In this document: one piece after another, positions 26,017 through 34,560 of the stretch
Layout: every line of letters starts with the position of its first letter
Numbering within the stretch: position 1 is the first letter of the stretch
From: Erwinia persicina
Lineage (GTDB): Bacteria; Pseudomonadota; Gammaproteobacteria; Enterobacterales; Enterobacteriaceae
Reading direction: 5' to 3'
Assembly: GCF_014838825.1 (NCBI RefSeq)
Contig: NZ_JACYMO010000012.1
Coordinates: 62,001 to 126,000 of the forward strand
Length of the DNA stretch: 64,000 bases
Notes under the pieces: model-generated
The model's database searches: none
Told to the model about the DNA's origin: nothing
What the model saw: only the letters and a program-made list of their open reading frames with translations
Position numbers and translations under genes: made by a program

Positions 26017-26904
26017 ATGGACAGCCTGAGTGGTTTTAATGTTTTCGTCCAGGTGGCCGAGACACGCAGTTTTGTCAGCGCCGGACGGCAGCTGGGGCTT
26101 TCGCCCTCCGCGGTGGGTAAAAACGTGGCGCGACTGGAGGAGAAGCTCGGTGTACGTTTGTTTCACCGCAGCACTCGTAGCATCACCCTTACCGCGGAAG
26201 GTGCGCTTTTTCTGGCTCGCTGCCGGCGTATTCTGGCCGAGGTAGAGGCCGCGCAGCTGGAGCTGTCGCAGGTGAGCGGTAAGCCTGCCGGACGTCTGCG
26301 CATCAGCCTGCCGCTGGTCAGTACGTTGATGCTGCCAGTGCTGGGTGATTTTATGCGCCAGTATCCTGATATCGAACTGGATCTGGACTTTACCGACCAG
26401 ATGGTTGAGGTGATTGAAGAGGGATTTGACGCGGTGATCAGAACCGGGGAGCCCGCTGATTCACGCCTGTCTGCAAGGCGGCTGGGCTACTTTGGCGCGA
26501 TGCTGGTTGCCTCCCCGGCCTATCTTGCGGAGAGAGGAACACCACGGGAGCCTGCCGATCTGCTGATGCACCGCTGCCTGCACTATCGTTTCCCCCACAG
26601 CGGAAAACTGGAGAAATGGCCGTTGCGCGGCGCAGGCGATCTGGCGATCCCCGCGTCCATGGTATGCAATAATATCGAAACCCGCGTCTGTTTTGCCCAG
26701 CGTGGTCTGGGCATCGCCTGCCTGCCCGATTTTTCTGTTCGCCAGCAGGTGGCAGACGGTAACCTGGTGCCGATACTCGGTGAGTATATTGAGTGGCGGG
26801 GGACTTTCCATATTCTGTGGCCTGCCAGCCGGCATCCCTCACCCAAGATCCGTGCACTCGTTGATTTTCTTGCTGACAATGTCTTTCATTCACCCATCCG
26901 TTAA
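26017..26904 (+). CDS. LysR-family regulator, likely controlling the divergent MFS gene
   Basis: 295-residue LysR protein. Helix-turn-helix at 1-60 (MDSLSGFNVFVQVAETRSFV, GLSPSAVGKNVARLEEKLGV, then FHRSTRSITLT) is of the DhcR/YafC-like group; the effector domain starts near 90 (GRLRISLPLVSTLMLPVLGD). The start at 26017 is the one giving the standard family N-terminus. Divergent orientation to the exporter with a 117-base shared promoter region is the classical LysR-target layout. Confidence 0.92.
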   Translation: MDSLSGFNVFVQVAETRSFVSAGRQLGLSPSAVGKNVARLEEKLGVRLFHRSTRSITLTAEGALFLARCRRILAEVEAAQLELSQVSGKPAGRLRISLPLVSTLMLPVLGDFMRQYPDIELDLDFTDQMVEVIEEGFDAVIRTGEPADSRLSARRLGYFGAMLVASPAYLAERGTPREPADLLMHRCLHYRFPHSGKLEKWPLRGAGDLAIPASMVCNNIETRVCFAQRGLGIACLPDFSVRQQVADGNLVPILGEYIEWRGTFHILWPASRHPSPKIRALVDFLADNVFHSPIR

Positions 26905-27210
26905 AAAAGCGATAAGAGATAAAATAACATCAGTGGAATTATTTATTATCGGTTTAATTAATAAAGTGTCGGTAATCGTCAACGAAAGATGGGGTGAGAA
27001 TGCAAGACAGACCTGCCATGAATTACACTGGTAGTACTCTTTATTTAACTGTGATGTTTTTTATCAGGCCGGGGTCATGAAGAGCCGGTAGCGTTGCCAG
27101 CATTTTCCTGTGATAGATTTTATTTTAAAGGGTTATGTTTTGCCGGTTTTTTTACTTCGTTGATAAATAATCGTTTTTAGGCCGGGGTTTTTCCCCCGGC
27201 CTTGTGGTAA
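26905..27210. other. Intergenic stretch, no gene seen
   Basis: About 300 AT-rich bases between the LysR gene and yhfL. No supported gene; apart from the hairpin at 27179-27202 I see nothing notable. Confidence 0.5.
27179..27202. terminator. GC-rich hairpin downstream of yhfL
   Basis: AGGCCGGGG (27179-27187) and CCCCGGCCT (27194-27202) pair perfectly over nine bases, about ten bases past the yhfL stop. The U-tract on the yhfL side is poor, so it may act as a stabilising hairpin as much as a terminator. Confidence 0.55.
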
Positions 27211-27378
27211 CTACTTTTCAGTCGGGCCGCAGCCGCCGATCCATTTTGAAATAGATACTGCAGGATGAAGCAGGTAGTCATAAGTACAGTTTTTTTGTTT
27301 ATTTTCGACGTGGCCGGTACAGGCGGTCAGAAAAGAAAGGCAAGCGCCAACGATCAGTAATTTTACAACACGATTCAT
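27211..27378 (-). CDS. yhfL: Small lipoprotein YhfL
   Basis: 55-residue predicted lipoprotein. Translation gives MNRVVKLLIVGACLSFLTAC (signal peptide ending in lipobox LTAC) followed by TGHVENKQKNCTYDYLLHPA and ISKWIGGCGPTEK, which I recognise as E. coli YhfL almost residue for residue in the mature part. The lipid-modified cysteine would be C20, with two further cysteines that could pair. Ribosome-binding site GGATGT lies shortly before the ATG. Function unknown in the family; free-standing gene. Confidence 0.85.
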   Translation of the reverse strand: MNRVVKLLIVGACLSFLTACTGHVENKQKNCTYDYLLHPAVSISKWIGGCGPTEK

Positions 27379-27618
27379 TTAACATCCTTTGTTTATACTG
27401 TCATGAATTACGAGCCGAGATAATAAGAAAAAAAACAAAATGAAACAATGTGAAATTATATTTTCAACTTACTTTAGCTGAATTACGACTTCTAACCGCC
27501 GGGGAAAGTGAAGGATGAGTTCTGCATTGCACAAGCGAGTGAACTCATGCGGTTTTTGGGCGTCAGTAACTACTTTTGTGCTAAGTTAGGCCGGTTTTCT
27601 GCAGCAGATTGAGGCGAA

Positions 27619-28617
27619 ATGAACACTCCGGCAAACAGTACCACCCGTGAAATGCGCAAAAATAATATTGCGTTGGTCATCCGCACGCTAAAAGCGCTGG
27701 GGGCGGCGACGAAGGGGGAGGTGGCCGCAAACACCGGGCTGAGTGCAGCCACTTGCGGAGCCGTGCTGAATGAACTCGCTACCAGTGGTGAAGTGCTGAC
27801 ACTGGAGCGGGAAGCCTCCCGCGGCGGCAGGCCCGCGCAGCGATACGCCTGTAATCCCGATTTTTTCTCTGTACTCAGCCTCTATGCCGCTGGCAGCGAT
27901 GAGGCCGCCGAGCTGGTCTGGTCAGTGACCTCTGCGACCGGAGAGCCACTGGACAGCGGAGATATGCCCTTTATCCCCCTGACGGCGGAACGATTTTATC
28001 AGCAGATTGCCTCGCTGCTGGCGGTATTTCCTGTCGTACAGGCGATAGGCATCGGCCTGCCCGGCGTGATTGTTGACGGGGTCGTCACCTCCTGCGATAT
28101 CTCGTTGTTTACCGGCATGGCGGTTACCGCAGAGATCGCCTCGCGCTCAGGGCGATTTACTGAAATGGGCAACGATATCAACTTTACGGCATGGGGCTTT
28201 TACCGCAGTAACTGTCCCGGCGTGAAAGCACCGGTTGCCTATATTTTCAAACCTGATGTTCCCTGTACCGGGTGTGGCATGGTGATCAACGGTCAGGTGC
28301 TGACCGGGGCGAATAACTTCGCCGGCGAGGTCTCCCATCTGCCGTTTACCCCGGGTATCACGCTATCGCTGACAGAGGAACTGGCACACATTGTGGTCTC
28401 CCTGGCCGCACTGATTAACCCGGTGATGGTGGCCCTGTCCGGAACGCGTCTCAACCAGTCTCAGCTCCCCGAGATAGTGCAGATCTGTCAAAAGCATATT
28501 CCGGAAAAGCACCTTCCTGCCCTGATTTACCGCCCCTCAATTCGTCAGGATTACCTGCAGGGCATCGCTGAGCTGACGCTTGAAAACTACAACCATCACC
28601 GTTTATTTGGCGAATAA
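27619..28617 (+). CDS. ROK-family transcriptional regulator, degenerate kinase domain
   Basis: 332-residue protein with an N-terminal winged helix (IALVIRTLKALGAATKGEVA, GLSAATCGAVLNELATSGEV) and a ROK sugar-kinase-like domain (AIGIGLPGVIVDGVV). The ROK zinc site C-x-C-G-x-x-G-C-x-E is absent after NNFAGEVSHLP, where the chain is shortened, and the catalytic region reads GNDINFTAWGFY, keeping the Asp but not the usual ENDANAAA. It is therefore more likely a sensor or repressor than a kinase. It sits upstream of and parallel to an MFS gene that it probably regulates. Confidence 0.82.
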   Translation: MNTPANSTTREMRKNNIALVIRTLKALGAATKGEVAANTGLSAATCGAVLNELATSGEVLTLEREASRGGRPAQRYACNPDFFSVLSLYAAGSDEAAELVWSVTSATGEPLDSGDMPFIPLTAERFYQQIASLLAVFPVVQAIGIGLPGVIVDGVVTSCDISLFTGMAVTAEIASRSGRFTEMGNDINFTAWGFYRSNCPGVKAPVAYIFKPDVPCTGCGMVINGQVLTGANNFAGEVSHLPFTPGITLSLTEELAHIVVSLAALINPVMVALSGTRLNQSQLPEIVQICQKHIPEKHLPALIYRPSIRQDYLQGIAELTLENYNHHRLFGE

Positions 28618-28744
28618 TGACGAACGGTAATCCATCCGGTTGCCGGCCGTCTCCTCTCGCGCTCATTGACATCTCTTTCAAACCGTACCTATACTTTTTA
28701 CTTACTAATTGTCTTTTAATAAGTCTTTTTTAAAAAGGTGCGCG

Positions 28745-29902
28745 ATGTCGGTGAATGTTCTCTCTCAGCAGGTAGGAAGTCAGGCCCGACGCAGCGCTAC
28801 CCGGGCAATCTTTTTTGTCACCGGCATGGCCATGGGCCTGTGGGCGGCGTTGGTACCCTATGCGCAAATGCGCACCCATGCGGAAGCCGGTCATCTCGGA
28901 CTGCTACTCCTTTGCCTGGGGGCCGGCTCGCTGATCGCCATGCTGGGATCGGGTCGCATCATCGGCATAGCGGGCTGCCGGCGGGTGATTGTTGCCTCTG
29001 TGGTGCTTTACTGTCTGATGCTGCCACTGCTGGCCACGCTGGATGATATCCGTTTACTGGCCGCCAGCCTGTTTGTGTTTGGCATGGGGATCGGGCTGGC
29101 CGATGTGGCCATAAACGTCCAGGGGACGCTGGTTGAGCAGGCCGCGGACAAGCCCTTAATGTCCGGATTCCACTGCCTGTGGAGCGTGGGCGGCATCGCC
29201 GGTGCCGGTGGCGGTGCGCTGCTGCTTGGGGCAGGGGTCACTCCCCTGGCGGCAACTTTCTGGGCGGTGGCATTGATTGTACTGGTCACGGCCTGTTCTT
29301 TTCCTGCCTTGCTGACTGCTGGCGGGGACGATCCACATCAGCCAGTTGATACTGCCAGCCGGCCTAACTTCCGTCTGGTCCTGATGGCGATCATGGCGAT
29401 GATTTGCTTTATGGCTGAAGGGTCCATTCTGGACTGGAGCGGTATTTTCATGATTCAGGATCGCGGTATGGCGGTGGAACATGCCGGCTGGGGCTTCGCG
29501 GCCTTTGCGGTCGCGATGTCCCTGATGCGCGCAACGGGGGATGCGGTCGTGAATAGGCTGGGTCGACAGCGGGTGCTGGTCGCCGGCGGCATGCTGGGCA
29601 TTGCAGGGTATCTGATAGTGGTGCTGGTACCGGGCTGGATCATGGCGCTGTGCGGTTTTGTTCTGGTGGGCATTGGTGCGGCCAATATTGCCCCGGTGCT
29701 GATCACCCTGGCGGGTCAGGAGAAAGTAATGCCGGTTCACCGCGCAGTGGCTCTGGTGGCCACGCTCGGCTATCTCGGCATACTGGGTGGACCGGCACTG
29801 ATTGGCTGGGTGGCGCATCTGACCAATCTTTATGTCGCTTTTGCCCTGGTCGCCGTCGCGTTTATGGTGATCGTGCTGGGTGCTTTTAAACTGAAATACT
29901 AA
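28745..29902 (+). CDS. MFS transporter, YbjJ/FucP-like subgroup
   Basis: 385-residue major facilitator with about 12 membrane segments. The pattern RAIFFVTGMAMGLWAALVPY, MGIGLADVAINVQGTLVEQA and MSGFHCLWSVGGIAGAGGGA is that of the YbjJ-like group. Start at 28745 follows AAAAGGTGCGCG; an upstream in-frame ATG at 28709 lacks a ribosome-binding site. It follows the ROK gene by 127 bases, enough for its own promoter. Substrate unknown, possibly a sugar derivative given the ROK regulator. Confidence 0.86.
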   Translation: MSVNVLSQQVGSQARRSATRAIFFVTGMAMGLWAALVPYAQMRTHAEAGHLGLLLLCLGAGSLIAMLGSGRIIGIAGCRRVIVASVVLYCLMLPLLATLDDIRLLAASLFVFGMGIGLADVAINVQGTLVEQAADKPLMSGFHCLWSVGGIAGAGGGALLLGAGVTPLAATFWAVALIVLVTACSFPALLTAGGDDPHQPVDTASRPNFRLVLMAIMAMICFMAEGSILDWSGIFMIQDRGMAVEHAGWGFAAFAVAMSLMRATGDAVVNRLGRQRVLVAGGMLGIAGYLIVVLVPGWIMALCGFVLVGIGAANIAPVLITLAGQEKVMPVHRAVALVATLGYLGILGGPALIGWVAHLTNLYVAFALVAVAFMVIVLGAFKLKY

Positions 29903-29924
29903 GCGATTCTCTTGCCTTGCACAT

Positions 29925-29962
29925 GGGGTCAGTTTGGATATCGAAAATTATTGTACGTTAAG
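29925..29962. repeat. 38-base Tn3-family terminal inverted repeat
   Basis: Starts GGGGTC and ends ACGTTAAG over exactly 38 bases, the size and end sequences of Tn3-family termini. It lies at the outer edge of a tnpA fragment that ends inside it, as in Tn3-type elements. I did not find the partner end within the next kilobases. Confidence 0.8.
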
Positions 29963-30142
29963 GTTGTTTTTTGACCTTCCTACTTTAGCTGGCCTCAGCC
30001 GACGAAACTTACCGAAAGCCGATATCCGGTTGCTTTTCCAGATATAATTGCCTGTCAGATTGATGTGTTCCCGGCCTGGCGGGGACAAATGCGACAGCAG
30101 TTGCTCGTTGATCTTCACCCCTTTACGCTTCAGGGCATCGAC
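29948..30142 (-). pseudogene. Tn3-family transposase (TnpA) C-terminal fragment
   Basis: The minus strand reads VDALKRKGVKINEQLLSHLS then PPGREHINLTGNYIWKSNR and KFRRLRPAK before a stop, matching the conserved end of Tn3-family transposases (S-P-L-G-W-E-H-I-N-L-T-G-D-Y-x-W ... R-P-L-R-P). Only about 64 of some 1,000 residues remain. The stop falls within the terminal repeat. It abuts the divergent resolvase remnant. Confidence 0.8.
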
Positions 30143-30732
30143 GGAAGATCAGTTCGCCGATCGGGCAAAAGAGATGCTGGAGCAGATCGTTCAGGAGCGG
30201 GGGCATAAAATCGCCAGCTACTACCGGGAGAACATCATCGGTACAAAACTTGACCGCCCGGAACTGTGGCGCTTACTGATGGTACAGTCACCGCAATGAT
30301 ATTTTACTGGTCGAAGAGAGAGACCGCTTGACCCGTCTGAGCAACAGCGACTGGATAACGCTGAAAAAGCAGATCGAGCAATACGACTTGCGGATTGTCA
30401 GCCTGGATGTGCCCACCTCATGGCAGGCGCTGGCAGATAAAGACCCCTCGCAGGCTGACCCAATCACCCGCGCCGTGATAACCGCCATCAATAACATGCT
30501 TATCGACCTGATGGCCGCGATGTCGCATAAGGACTGGCTGAGCCGCCGCCAGCGCCAAAAGCAGGGAATTGAACGGGCGCATACACTGGGTAAATACCGG
30601 GGAAAACAGGCCGATCAGGAGCGACATGAGAAAGTCCTGTACTACCGCTAGGTCAAGAAACTGAGCATCCGTGAAACGGCAGACGCCACAGGGTACAGCC
30701 CCTCCCAGATATGCCGCATTCAGGTACTGTAA
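30132..30732 (+). pseudogene. Serine recombinase (resolvase) remnant
   Basis: Recognisable serine recombinase: RASTEDQFADRAKEMLEQIV carries the catalytic Ser of the R-x-S-T motif, then YYRENIIGTKLDRPELWRLL, DILLVEERDRLTRLS, and ITRAVITAINNMLIDLMAAM. It is dead three ways: the first eight or so residues are missing, one extra base near 30295 shifts the frame (stop at 30297-30299), and an in-frame TAG at 30649 precedes the helix-turn-helix end (LSIRETADATGYSPSQICRI). Typical partner of a Tn3-type transposase. Confidence 0.8.
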
Positions 30733-30820
30733 CGGCAATCACAAACGGGTGATTTGGGTTAAGTTGTGATTGTTGTATGATGCCGGTGAGGATAACCGCT
30801 TATATATTGAGGGATTAATG

Positions 30821-31333
30821 ATGGCAAGAGCACTGGCCAGTTTGGGTGATAAAACGAGTTACGGAGAAATCATTTCAGCGACTGCGTCCTGGTATGAAGG
30901 ACGTAAAGCAATAGCCCGGACCGGCGACAAGGCATCATGCAGCAAATGCAACGGGTATTTTGAAATGCTTGCCTCCGCACAGGACTGGGCAGAAGAAGGC
31001 AAAGCGTATGCGGCCACAGGTGACAGAGTGCTGTGCCGTTGCCCCGATCACTATGTTTACGGTTCAGCCACGCAGTCTGCCAGCACAGGCACTGGCTCTC
31101 TGACCTCCCGCAATACCCGTCAGTCGCCTGTCCCGGCGCAGCAGGCACAGGATTCCGGCGCCCGGAACTGTATTCGCTTTCAGTGCGCCGGTGACGATGG
31201 CCAGCTAATGGCTGGTTGCCGCTACACTCTGATGTTCCCGGACGGACGTTCTGAAGCTGGTGTGACCGATGAACACGGGGTTACCGGATGGCATTATGCT
31301 GAATCCGCTGAAATATTAACCTGCATATATTAA
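30821..31333 (+). CDS. PAAR-domain protein, type VI secretion spike tip
   Basis: 170-residue protein with PAAR character: short Gly/Asp-turn strands with regularly placed Cys and His (IARTGDKASCSKCNGYF, AATGDRVLCRCPDHYVYGSA), which build the metal-stabilised cone on VgrG. After a Ser/Thr-rich linker (about 90-120) comes a small beta domain (CIRFQCAGDDGQLMAGCRYT, FPDGRSEAGVTDEHGVTGW) resembling the extension that often links PAAR to cargo. ATG at 30821 is seven bases after GAGGG (the ATG at 30818 is possible). Followed after 10 bases by the candidate effector. No other type VI genes are in the window, so this would be an auxiliary cargo locus. Confidence 0.82.
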   Translation: MARALASLGDKTSYGEIISATASWYEGRKAIARTGDKASCSKCNGYFEMLASAQDWAEEGKAYAATGDRVLCRCPDHYVYGSATQSASTGTGSLTSRNTRQSPVPAQQAQDSGARNCIRFQCAGDDGQLMAGCRYTLMFPDGRSEAGVTDEHGVTGWHYAESAEILTCIY

Positions 31334-31343
31334 TGGATTAATT

Positions 31344-32522
31344 ATGGCTGTTTACCATCTCAGTACCCGTATTAACTCTAATGTCCCGGCTGATTCTTTG
31401 CTGTATGACCTGTGCATTTATCGCATGGACTCCGGCAGGAATAAATCCCCCCTGGTGGATGTGAAGCAACAGCCGTTTCTGGGCAATTATGAAACACAGA
31501 GTCACATGACCGGAAATATAAATGAGTCACTCTCGACCATTTATATTATGGAAATGAAGCTTTATCGAAAAACCATGTTGCATACGCACTGTGTAACGCC
31601 TGTTCCGTTCACTAAGATGTACACGCTGGAAGAATTTTCGTCAGGCAAAGCCTGGTCTCCGGTGAAGCGGGAAAACCCCTGTTATTTTGAGTCAAAAGGG
31701 ACAATGAAACCTGAGAGTCAGGGGGGCGAAACAAAGCAGATTAAAATCACCATCCCGGAACGTCCATTTATAGCGAAAGAATATCCTATCGGAACACCGC
31801 AGGATCCGTTTGAAAAAAACAAAATTGAGTCTGAGATAAACGACAGATTTTATCATTATTCTTACCCTTATCAGGATAGGGCAAGTGTATGTGGACCTGC
31901 TGCATTTTTTTACTGTGTTCAAATGGATCGTCCTGATGTATATGCACAAGCTGCCAGGGAACTATGGCGGTATGGAAATACTAAAATAGGTGCATTGACC
32001 ATCTCCCCTGGCGAAGGGTGTAAACACCCTTCAGGTATGTTTTATACAAGTGGAGGTCAGCCAAGGATCTTAGGGCTTGATTGGATGACACTGGCTGGGC
32101 TGAGGGACTCAGAGAATACCATGCTGAGCTTTGATGCTCTTGATTCGCCAGTTGCAGGCATCACAATGTGGCAAACACTGACTGAATGGTTTGAAAAGGC
32201 CGGTTATGAAAAGGTCTATAGTAATGTAGGGATCACTCAGGCAGGCGTCCAGGGGATCAGAGATTTAAATAAGTATGTAGAGCAAGGTTATAAAGTTGTG
32301 ACATTAATAAATGATGGACTGCTTGAAGGTAGTACAAACAACACAACATTACCTACGCACTGGATTGTATGGGATGGTTCTGTAACACAGGATAATAATG
32401 GGTATGTTAATTTAAAATTATTTTCCTGGGGGCAATCAGCCAACTGGATTAAACATAAAAAAGATTTGAAATTTTTTATCAATAGATTTTTCGGGGGGGT
32501 GGTTTTCAAACCATTAAAATAG
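31344..32522 (+). CDS. Candidate type VI effector with papain-like cysteine peptidase fold
   Basis: 392-residue protein I do not recognise as a named family. The C-terminal half has a papain/C39-like layout: C183 at the start of a helix (RASVCGPAAFFYCVQM), a Gly-rich middle, and H339 in a hydrophobic strand (LPTHWIVWDG), followed by YVNLKLFSWGQ where the third residue (Asn356 or Asp344) could lie. The first 160 residues have no known motif and may dock onto PAAR. No signal peptide or membrane segment. It lies between a PAAR gene and a lipoprotein gene two bases downstream, which points to a secreted toxin acting in the periplasm, for example on peptidoglycan peptides or envelope proteins. Base composition is clearly more AT-rich than the flanks, indicating transfer. 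Confidence 0.6.
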   Translation: MAVYHLSTRINSNVPADSLLYDLCIYRMDSGRNKSPLVDVKQQPFLGNYETQSHMTGNINESLSTIYIMEMKLYRKTMLHTHCVTPVPFTKMYTLEEFSSGKAWSPVKRENPCYFESKGTMKPESQGGETKQIKITIPERPFIAKEYPIGTPQDPFEKNKIESEINDRFYHYSYPYQDRASVCGPAAFFYCVQMDRPDVYAQAARELWRYGNTKIGALTISPGEGCKHPSGMFYTSGGQPRILGLDWMTLAGLRDSENTMLSFDALDSPVAGITMWQTLTEWFEKAGYEKVYSNVGITQAGVQGIRDLNKYVEQGYKVVTLINDGLLEGSTNNTTLPTHWIVWDGSVTQDNNGYVNLKLFSWGQSANWIKHKKDLKFFINRFFGGVVFKPLK

Positions 32523-32524
32523 CC

Positions 32525-32920
32525 ATGAGGATGTTTTCTGTTATTTTTATTTCATTTGCAGTATCAGCATGTACTTTACATGCTGATGTTACTCCTGATG
32601 GTAATTCACTTAACGATGCTATAGTAGGAACGCCGTATACTAGTGAAATAAATATAAGTGGTGGCGCTGTATCATCTTTAGATTCTAGTGGAAAAAAAAG
32701 ATTTGTAGGTGCAATAACTCCATCCGATACAGGATTAACTTTAAGGTATTGTAATGATTCTCCAGCTCACAATTGCGTCAGGATTCAGGGAGTACCAGTA
32801 AAGCCGGGGATCGTCACCGTACGAGTATCAGGCGGATTGTTTGGCACTAATGTAGCGACAGGTGGGGAATTTGATAAAACATATACTATTAAGATCAAAG
32901 ATTCAGAAGGGTCTTCTTAA
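32525..32920 (+). CDS. Predicted lipoprotein, putative immunity partner
   Basis: 131-residue protein with a short signal peptide and lipobox (MRMFSVIFISFAVSAC, lipidated Cys16). The mature part is beta-rich and looks like a single Ig/cadherin-like domain (DAIVGTPYTSEINISGGAVS ... GIVTVRVSGGLFGTNVATGG). Two bases separate it from the upstream effector candidate, so they are co-translated. Lipoprotein location matches a toxin delivered to the periplasm. AT-rich like the gene before it. The immunity role is inferred from position only. Confidence 0.55.
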   Translation: MRMFSVIFISFAVSACTLHADVTPDGNSLNDAIVGTPYTSEINISGGAVSSLDSSGKKRFVGAITPSDTGLTLRYCNDSPAHNCVRIQGVPVKPGIVTVRVSGGLFGTNVATGGEFDKTYTIKIKDSEGSS

Positions 32921-33295
32921 GATCGTTTGAGAGGTGGACTCAGCATTGCTAGCCAGGATACGAGAACCCGCTCCGAGAGCGACTTTTATTTCTGGCGCAT
33001 GAGCGGGCAGGGATGCCTGGTGAACACAGAGATTTTTCCTGCCTTAGCTATATACTTACAGATTCCGCGAATTTGAATTGAATACCGATCTTACAGAGGT
33101 CGATTTTAATAGTAACTACCTGTATGTTGTAACTATAACTCGGACTATTTGCTTTCACGATACCGACATCGCGCAAAATATTCATTTTCTCCCTGCTGAG
33201 ATCAAAGAGCATAACGGCCACACTGATTATGATCCCGCGCCCCGCCCTGAGTGCGGCATCCACATTTTCTGCGCATCATCATTTTCTGAGGACTT
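32921..33295. other. Intergenic stretch after the PAAR module, no gene seen
   Basis: 375 bases; the right edge of the AT-rich island is around 32930. It must contain the satP promoter. I recognise no gene fragment and no second Tn3 end. Confidence 0.45.
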
Positions 33296-33862
33296 ATGAG
33301 TAACACGACATTAGCGAATCCGGCACCATTGGGACTGATGGGTTTTGGTATGACAACGGTCCTGCTGAACCTGCACAATATAGGCTTTTTCCCGATGGAC
33401 GGTATTATCCTCGCCACTGGCATGTTTTACGGCGGGATCGCACAAGTCTTTGCAGGCCTGCTGGAATATAAAAAAGGCAATACCTTCGGTATGACTGCCT
33501 TTACCTCTTACGGCTGCTTCTGGCTGACACTGGTCGCCATTATTCTGATGCCTGAACTGGGCCTGTCAGAGCCCGCCAACGCGCACTTCCTCGGGGCGTT
33601 TCTCGGCCTGTGGGGCATTTTCACTCTGTTTATGTTTTTCGCCACCCTGAACGGCAACCGCGTGCTGCAATTCGTATTTCTCAGCCTGACGGTGCTGTTT
33701 GCGCTGCTGGCCATTGGCCATCTGATGGATAACGCTGCAATCATCCGGTTTGCAGGCGGGACAGGACTGGTCTGTGGTGCCAGCGCGATTTACCTGGCGA
33801 TGGCCGAAGTGCTTAACGAACAGTTTGGCCGCCCCATCTTACCCCTGGGCGAAAAACAGTAA
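33296..33862 (+). CDS. satP: Acetate/succinate transporter SatP
   Basis: 188-residue inner-membrane protein of the AceTr (GPR1/FUN34/YaaH) family, the same length as E. coli SatP. The family signature NPAPLGLMGFGMTTVLLNLH is at residues 8-27, and six membrane segments follow (FGMTAFTSYGCFWLTLVAII and others). Takes up acetate and succinate with protons. Monocistronic; converges on a GNAT gene with a shared hairpin. Confidence 0.95.
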   Translation: MSNTTLANPAPLGLMGFGMTTVLLNLHNIGFFPMDGIILATGMFYGGIAQVFAGLLEYKKGNTFGMTAFTSYGCFWLTLVAIILMPELGLSEPANAHFLGAFLGLWGIFTLFMFFATLNGNRVLQFVFLSLTVLFALLAIGHLMDNAAIIRFAGGTGLVCGASAIYLAMAEVLNEQFGRPILPLGEKQ

Positions 33863-33866
33863 TCCT

Positions 33867-33893
33867 CCGCCTGCCTGTGTCCCGGGCAGGCGG
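33867..33893. terminator. Hairpin between convergent satP and GNAT genes
   Basis: CCGCCTGCC (33867-33875) and GGCAGGCGG (33885-33893) pair perfectly around a nine-base loop, in the 37-base gap between the two stops. No long T-run, so possibly a bidirectional but weak terminator. Confidence 0.55.
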
Positions 33894-33899
33894 AAACGA

Positions 33900-34358
33900 T
33901 CATAACCGTTTAGACATATTGTAACCCGTTAACACAAACCCAAGGCTTTCATACAGCTTTTTCGCACGGCTGTTGTTGGCTGCTACACGCAGACCGGTTT
34001 CCGTGATGCCTTCCAGGGCCAGCTGCTGGTTAATCACGTCCAGCGCCTGTTTTCCATACCCTTTCCCGCGCCATTCGGGAAGCAGATAGATATCATAAAT
34101 CCAGGCGATATTTTCGCTGACGCTGATCCAAAGGTAACCCACCGGCGGCTCGGCGCCCTCCGTTGCCGTGATACACAACAAACGCTGGGGAGGGCTGTTA
34201 ACGCCCTGGGTCAGGGCCTGGTCAATCAGGGTTGTTGCGCGGCTAAGGGCATCTTCCAGGGAGCAACGCCGCGACTCTGCGAGGTCTCTGCCATACTCTG
34301 CAATCACGATCTGACGGTAAGCCGGAAACTCGTCCGCCTGCATGGGTCTTAATATCAT
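33900..34358 (-). CDS. GNAT-family N-acetyltransferase
   Basis: 152-residue acetyltransferase. Acetyl-CoA pyrophosphate loop is visible as LPEWRGKGYGKQAL (R/Q-x-x-G-x-G/A) after strand IAWIYDIYLL, and the C-terminal NSRAKKLYESLGFVLTGYNM is the typical GNAT ending. I start at 34358 (MILRPMQADEF) behind GGGGAAAA; the longer frame to 34451 adds 31 residues with no family match. Acceptor substrate unknown. Confidence 0.85.
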   Translation of the reverse strand: MILRPMQADEFPAYRQIVIAEYGRDLAESRRCSLEDALSRATTLIDQALTQGVNSPPQRLLCITATEGAEPPVGYLWISVSENIAWIYDIYLLPEWRGKGYGKQALDVINQQLALEGITETGLRVAANNSRAKKLYESLGFVLTGYNMSKRL

Positions 34359-34560
34359 CGATTTTCCCCGGAAATGGTCCGATAAACCCTGCGTCAGCCA
34401 GTCTGCACGAGGATACGATAAGGATGATAACGTGATTTCAGGCGAATTCAACGCATCAACACTGAACGCGCAGGCGCTAATGCAGCGGTTGACAGAAGAG
34501 AGCAGGGTGTGGGTAATGTCGGCATCCGGTCAGGGGCACAGACGTGCCCCTGACCGGGGA

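Noticed and set aside
30821-33295. A full type VI secretion cluster around the PAAR gene
   Set aside because: No Tss, Hcp or VgrG genes are present; only the auxiliary PAAR cassette can be supported.
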